From Kitasatospora sp. MAA19 (GTDB lineage Bacteria; Actinomycetota; Actinomycetes; Streptomycetales; Streptomycetaceae), in assembly GCF_029894125.1 (NCBI RefSeq), contig NZ_JARXYZ010000006.1:62001-126000 (forward strand): 64,000 nt of DNA, written 5' to 3'. The translations under genes and the position numbers were made by a program. Below are positions 60,490 through 64,000 of the stretch, in pieces (position 1 is the stretch's first letter; each line of letters opens with the position of its first letter). The notes beneath the pieces were generated by a model that worked only from the letters and a program-made list of their open reading frames with translations, ran no database searches and was not told the DNA's origin.

Positions 60490-61353
60490 CTACCGGCCGA
60501 CGGTGTGGAGGATGCGGTCGGCCACCAGGTCCGGCCGGTCGGTCGGCAGGGCGTGGCCGGCGCCGGGCACGACCTCCACCCGGGCCGAGGGCACGAGGCC
60601 GCCGATGCGGTCGGCGACCTCGCGCGAGTCGTGCAGGGCGCTGCGCGCCCCGAGCAGGAACAGCGCCGGGACGCTCAGGCGGCGCAGTTCCTCGTCGGAG
60701 AAGACCGGGGGCACCGGGAGTGCGCGGCGAAATCCCATCGACGCCCGCATCAGGCCCATCAGTTCGCCCTCCAGGACGGTGCTGTTGCCGACCAGGCGGG
60801 CCAGGCGGGGGCGCAGCGGGCGCGGCGCGGCGGCGGCGAGCCCGCCGGCGATCAGCCAGGCGTAGAAGCGGGGGCCGAAACCGGCGAAGCCCGCGGGGTC
60901 CAGCAGGGTGAGGGAGGCGACCCGTCCGGGGTGGTGGATCTGGTGGTTGAGCGCCAGCCAGCCGCCGTAGGAGCAGCCGACCACCTGGGCGTCCGTCACG
61001 TCCAGTGCGGCCAGGAGTTCGTCCAGCCAGGCGGCGCCGTCCCGGCCGTCGCCGATCGGGGCGCTCTGCACGCTCGCGCCCGGCTCGCCGACCGTGTCGA
61101 CGGCGATGACCGGGCGGTGCCGGGCCAGCGTGTCGATGTACCGGTGCCACATCAGCGCGTTTCCGCCCGAGCCGGGCAGCAGCACGATCGGCTCGCCGTG
61201 CTGCGGGCCGGTCCGGTAGACGCGGGTGGTCCCGAACGCGGTCGGGAGGTCCAGTGCGGTGCGCTCTCCGGGCCACAGCTGCGCCAGGGTCCGCTCGTAG
61301 GCGGCCTGAAACCGGTCCCTGGCCTGGTCGTTCTTGAACTGGCTGATTCGCAT
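60490..61353 (-). CDS. Alpha/beta hydrolase, TetR-paired
   Basis: A 287-residue hydrolase with the oxyanion region LLPGSGGNALMW, nucleophile elbow GCSYGG (Ser near residue 125), and GAGHALPTDRP providing the catalytic His. Substrate unknown. The ATG is the first base of the proximal operator palindrome, so binding of the TetR protein would block initiation directly; the transcript may be nearly leaderless. Confidence 0.92.
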   Translation of the reverse strand: MRISQFKNDQARDRFQAAYERTLAQLWPGERTALDLPTAFGTTRVYRTGPQHGEPIVLLPGSGGNALMWHRYIDTLARHRPVIAVDTVGEPGASVQSAPIGDGRDGAAWLDELLAALDVTDAQVVGCSYGGWLALNHQIHHPGRVASLTLLDPAGFAGFGPRFYAWLIAGGLAAAAPRPLRPRLARLVGNSTVLEGELMGLMRASMGFRRALPVPPVFSDEELRRLSVPALFLLGARSALHDSREVADRIGGLVPSARVEVVPGAGHALPTDRPDLVADRILHTVGR

Positions 61354-61389
61354 GATACATGTGTATCACGGCATGATACGGGTGTACCA
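61353..61389. promoter_or_regulatory. Two tandem TetR operators
   Basis: TGATACATGTGTATCA (7-bp perfect arms) and TGATACGGGTGTACCA (same pattern with two mismatches) are spaced 21 bp, two helical turns, between the divergent hydrolase and TetR genes. Spacing and symmetry suit cooperative binding of two dimers. Confidence 0.75.
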
Positions 61390-61401
61390 GGAGGTCGAAT
61401 C

Positions 61402-62007
61402 ATGAACGTGCGGGTCGATCACGAGGACCGCAGGCGGCAGATCGCCGAGGCGCTGCTGCGCATCGCCGACACCCAGGGGCTGCAGTCGGCCAGCATGCGG
61501 GCGGTCGCCGCCGAGGCCGGCGTCTCGCTGCGGCTGGTGCAGTACTACTTCGAGACCAAGGAAGGGCTCCTGCTGGACGCGCTGGAGCGGCTCGGCACCC
61601 AGCTCCAGGCCCGCATGGCGCGGTGGATCACCGAGGCGGGTTCCCCGCCCACGCCGCGCGCCCTGGTGACCGCGGTCCTGTCGAGCATCCTGCCGACCGA
61701 CCCGGAGAGCCGCCGGATCACCCGGACCTACGCCGCGTACTACACGCTGGTGCTCAGTGATCCCGCGCTGGTGGAGAAGCACGGAACGCCCCAGCCCGAC
61801 CTGCTGGAGGGCTTCCTCGCGAAGCAGATCCGCGCGGCCCAGCGGTCGGGGGAGATCGACTCCGGCAAGGACCCCGAGATGACCGCGGCCGGACTGCTGA
61901 CCATGGTCAACGGCCTCGGCTCCAGCGTGCTGGGCCGCCAGCGCACCGGCGACGCCGCGTTGGCGATCCTCACCCACCACCTGGACGAACTGTTCCGGAC
62001 AGCCTGA
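61402..62007 (+). CDS. TetR-family transcriptional regulator
   Basis: A 201-residue regulator with an N-terminal HTH (MRAVAAEAGVSLRLVQYYFETKEGLLLDAL) and an all-helical ligand-binding domain. AGGAGG lies eight bases before the ATG. Expected to repress the divergent hydrolase through the adjacent operators and to release on ligand binding. Confidence 0.94.
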   Translation: MNVRVDHEDRRRQIAEALLRIADTQGLQSASMRAVAAEAGVSLRLVQYYFETKEGLLLDALERLGTQLQARMARWITEAGSPPTPRALVTAVLSSILPTDPESRRITRTYAAYYTLVLSDPALVEKHGTPQPDLLEGFLAKQIRAAQRSGEIDSGKDPEMTAAGLLTMVNGLGSSVLGRQRTGDAALAILTHHLDELFRTA

Positions 62008-62226
62008 GAGCCCGGGCAGCTCCCGGCGGGCGGGGAGCGGATGGCCCCAAGTCCCGGGCCCCGGTACGCCGTTCGGCCGGATCGCGTCCGGTCGGCCCAC
62101 CGGCGCCCTGTCCGCCCGACCCCCGGCGCGCAAGACTGTCCCGGTCCCGCGCGAGGGACCGGCGAAGAGGTCAACTCCCGTACGGGGCAATCCTTTTCCG
62201 CTACCGAATGGGGAGGTTCACCGACC

Positions 62227-62450
62227 GTGTACAGGAGACTTCCACAAGCCGTGCTGGCGGGCGTGCTGGCCGCGGCCTTCGCGGGAACGACCGCGGCGGG
62301 CGCAGCGGGAACGACCCCGGCACAGCGGCTCACCGCCGCGTGCGGGACCGATGCCACCGCCCAGGGCCTGGCCGGCGACGCCGTCCCGGGCAGCCTGCTG
62401 GAGACACGGCGCTCCGACGGGCGGACCGAGCAGTTCCAGCAGTTCTACGC
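62227..62450 (+). pseudogene. Secreted protein, N-terminal fragment
   Basis: GTG start behind GGGGAGG, then a good signal peptide (YRRLPQAVLAGVLAAAFAG...AAGAAG) and ~45 mature residues (TPAQRLTAACGTDATAQGLA, LLETRRSDGRTEQFQQFY). At about 62450 the sequence switches, in another frame, to a PP2C phosphatase. The 3' end of the secreted-protein gene is missing; a frame continues antisensibly into Arg/Pro-rich sequence. Confidence 0.6.
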
Positions 62451-62688
62451 TGCGCCCGCTGCCGGTGCTCACCCCCGGCATCCGGCTGTACGGGCTGTAC
62501 CGGCCGGTGGAGGAGGACACCCTGGTCGGCGGCGACCTGTACGACGCCGCCGACACCCCGTACAGCACCCGGGTGCTGGTGGGCGACGTCCAGGGCTGCC
62601 CGAGGCCCTGGACCGCGAGGCCCGCCGCTGGAGCGGGGGCCGCAGCCGCGACGACGTCACCGTCCGGTCCCTGCGCCGCGCGCCCTGA
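62449..62688 (+). pseudogene. PP2C (SpoIIE-type) phosphatase, collapsed
   Basis: In one frame LRPLPVLTPGIRLYGLYRPVEE and VGGDLYDAADTP...RVLVGDVQG give the start of a PP2C domain (GGDxYD, GDVxG metal motifs). At 62594-62596 the frame shifts by one and continues as LPEALDREARRWSGGRSRDDVTV...RRAP-stop, the extreme C-terminus of the same family. The ~170 residues between, and the sensor N-terminus, are gone. Confidence 0.8.
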
Positions 62689-62700
62689 AGTGCTCCGGCC

Positions 62701-63528
62701 TCACTGCTTCAGGAACTCCAGCAGGTCCGCGTTGAAGCGCTCCTTGTCGCCGGGGACCATCGCGATGCCGTGCGAGCCGTTCTCGTAGACCTTCAGGACG
62801 GCGCCGGGGATGAGCTCGACGGCGCGGCGGGCGGTGGCGTCGATGGGGACGATCCGGTCGTCGTCGCCGTGGACGATCAGGGTGGGGATGTCGAACCGGG
62901 CCAGGTCGTCGTGGAAGTCGGTGTAGCCGAAGGCGTCCACGCAGTCGACGCCGCCCTCGATGGTCTGCTGCATGGCCATGAACCAGAAGGCGTCCCGGTT
63001 GCCCTGGGTGGCCCGGGAGCCCGGGCGGTCGGCGGAGAAGAAGTTGACGGAGGTGTCCTGCCAGAACTGGGAGCGCTCGGTGAGGATGCCGGCCTTGATG
63101 TCGTCGAGGACGGTGCCGGGCACGCCGTGGGGGTTGCCGGGGCCCTGCGCCATGCGCGGGGTGATCGCCGACAGCAGGACGGCGGAGCGCAGCCGCCCGG
63201 TGCCGTGGCGGCCGATGTAGCGGGCGAGCTCGCCGCCGCCCATGGAGTGGGCCACCAGGGTGGCGTCGCGCAGGTCGAGCCCGGTGAGCAGGCTGTCGAG
63301 GTCGTCGGCGAAGGTGTCGAAGTCGTAGCCGTCGTAGACCGGGGTGGAGCGGCCGTGGCCGCGCCGGTCGTGCGCGATGGCCCGCAGGCCGGCGTCCGCG
63401 ACGGCCTTCATCTGGTCCTGCCAGGCGTCGCCGTTGAGCGGCCAGCCGTGGATGAACACCACGGGGCGTCCGCTGCCCCAGTCCTGGTAGAAGATCTCGA
63501 CGCCGTCGCGGGTCCGGGAGATGGGCAT
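62701..63528 (-). CDS. Alpha/beta hydrolase (non-heme chloroperoxidase/arylesterase-like)
   Basis: A 275-residue cytoplasmic hydrolase. FIHGWPLNGDAWQDQM, RRGHGRS, nucleophile elbow AHSMGGGE (Ser near residue 97), HGDDDRIVP (Asp) and NGSHGIAMV (His) match the cofactor-free haloperoxidase/esterase group. AAGGAG seven bases before ATG. The frame extends 110 residues upstream but is Arg/Pro-rich. Confidence 0.94.
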   Translation of the reverse strand: MPISRTRDGVEIFYQDWGSGRPVVFIHGWPLNGDAWQDQMKAVADAGLRAIAHDRRGHGRSTPVYDGYDFDTFADDLDSLLTGLDLRDATLVAHSMGGGELARYIGRHGTGRLRSAVLLSAITPRMAQGPGNPHGVPGTVLDDIKAGILTERSQFWQDTSVNFFSADRPGSRATQGNRDAFWFMAMQQTIEGGVDCVDAFGYTDFHDDLARFDIPTLIVHGDDDRIVPIDATARRAVELIPGAVLKVYENGSHGIAMVPGDKERFNADLLEFLKQ

Positions 63529-63682
63529 GCTGCTGCTCCTTCGGGTGGTACGCGGGGGGTCGGCCCGCCGGGGCCGCAGGTTCATCCAACGGGAGGCGCG
63601 CGGGGGCCGCATCCCACGGCGGCCGGGGACCGGGTGGCAGGGGACGCGGCGCTGCGCCGTCCGGGTGAGGGCGGCCCGGACG

Positions 63683-63719
63683 CGCCGCTGCCCCGGACCG
63701 GCGGTCCGGGGCAGCGGCG
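63683..63719. terminator. Hairpin with 17-bp perfect arms
   Basis: Located 18 bases past the minus-strand stop at 63737. Arms start CGCCGCTGCCCCGG and pair perfectly around GGC. It should terminate the small secreted-protein gene. Confidence 0.85.
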
Positions 63720-63736
63720 GTACGGGACGGGACGGG

Positions 63737-64000
63737 TCAGTGGCCGATGCCGGTCTCGGTGAAGTCGCCGGCCACGCCGTCCGGGCCGATGACCAGGAGG
63801 GCGTTGAGGTAGGAGGCACCGCCAGGGCCGAAGTCGACATCGGTGACGTGCAGGGCACTGCCGTTCGGGCCGACGGAGAACGCGCCGTGGTCGAAGTTCG
63901 CGGTCGGAACGGGGGAGTCGGCGGAGGCGATGGTCGCCCCGCCCACGACGAGCGGCAGCGCGAGAGCGGAGACGGCCAGGACGCGGTACGCAGTACGCAT
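63737..64000 (-). CDS. Small secreted protein (87 aa)
   Basis: The ATG is the last codon position of the window, so upstream signals are not visible. A signal peptide (MRTAYRVLAVSALALPLVVGG then ASA) is followed by ~60 residues of beta-rich mature protein (FDHGAFSVGPNGSALHVTDVDFGPGG). No cysteines. Function unknown; a strong hairpin follows. Confidence 0.75.
   Translation of the reverse strand: MRTAYRVLAVSALALPLVVGGATIASADSPVPTANFDHGAFSVGPNGSALHVTDVDFGPGGASYLNALLVIGPDGVAGDFTETGIGH

Overview
The window is about 64 kb of very GC-rich DNA. The strong third-position G/C bias, GTG starts, many ATGA/GTGA overlaps, ECF and SigB-type sigma factors, an XRE/DUF397 pair, a LAXTG-type cell-wall protein and a DUF6296-like small protein all point to a Streptomycetaceae chromosome (Streptomyces or Kitasatospora). 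No rRNA, tRNA, CRISPR array, integrase or intact insertion sequence was seen. The content is accessory: secreted proteins, small regulators, two-component systems, efflux pumps and several decayed genes.

0-13.4 kb: the 3' part of a propeller-amidohydrolase; a self-contained P450-ferredoxin-reductase operon divergent from a MarR regulator; a lipoprotein; a two-domain VOC protein; a methyltransferase; small hypotheticals. A general-stress block follows: a SigB/SigF-type sigma factor with a STAS anti-anti-sigma, divergent from a carboxymuconolactone-decarboxylase-like gene overlapping an ECF41-type sigma factor. Sequences matching SigB-type and ECF41-type promoters lie in tandem before that pair.

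13.4-23 kb: an uncharacterised 225-residue protein; a deletion scar joining the 3' ends of a histidine kinase and an endonuclease/exonuclease/phosphatase gene; an operon of four related single-pass surface proteins; an ABC exporter co-transcribed with a two-component system.

23-36 kb: SRPBCC, GlxA-like regulator and cupin, AraC regulator, methyltransferase, then a secretion-rich stretch: M4 metalloprotease with a C-terminal propeller, a TrmB/LuxR-like regulator, an esterase and a beta-trefoil protein with an aerolysin-like second half. A DesK/DesR-like system with its own membrane protein follows a perfect 12-bp palindrome.

36-48 kb: cyclophilin, two MFS pumps (one with a divergent MarR and a clear direct-repeat operator), an ALF-repeat LAXTG surface protein, an epimerase-like protein, a second secreted lectin, and a compact four-gene operon ending in a Nudix-like protein with a degenerate Nudix box, divergent from an XRE/DUF397 pair.

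48-64 kb: GH35 beta-galactosidase, aldo/keto reductase, DUF4253 protein, a degenerate sigma-like/XRE/membrane trio, a 25-residue bL37 ribosomal protein gene, a three-gene DyP-peroxidase cassette, a GATase-like lipoprotein, a NADAR protein, a TetR/hydrolase pair with two tandem operators, and collapsed MMPL and PP2C genes.

Two themes cross the window. First, at least five genes survive only as ends or collapsed forms (kinase/phosphatase scar, lipoprotein, MMPL, secreted-protein/PP2C chimera, RidA-like fragment), and one intergenic region is assembled from exact copies of sequence 3 kb away, so short-range deletion and template switching look active here. Second, most transport or enzyme genes are paired with a divergent or co-transcribed regulator, often with a visible operator.
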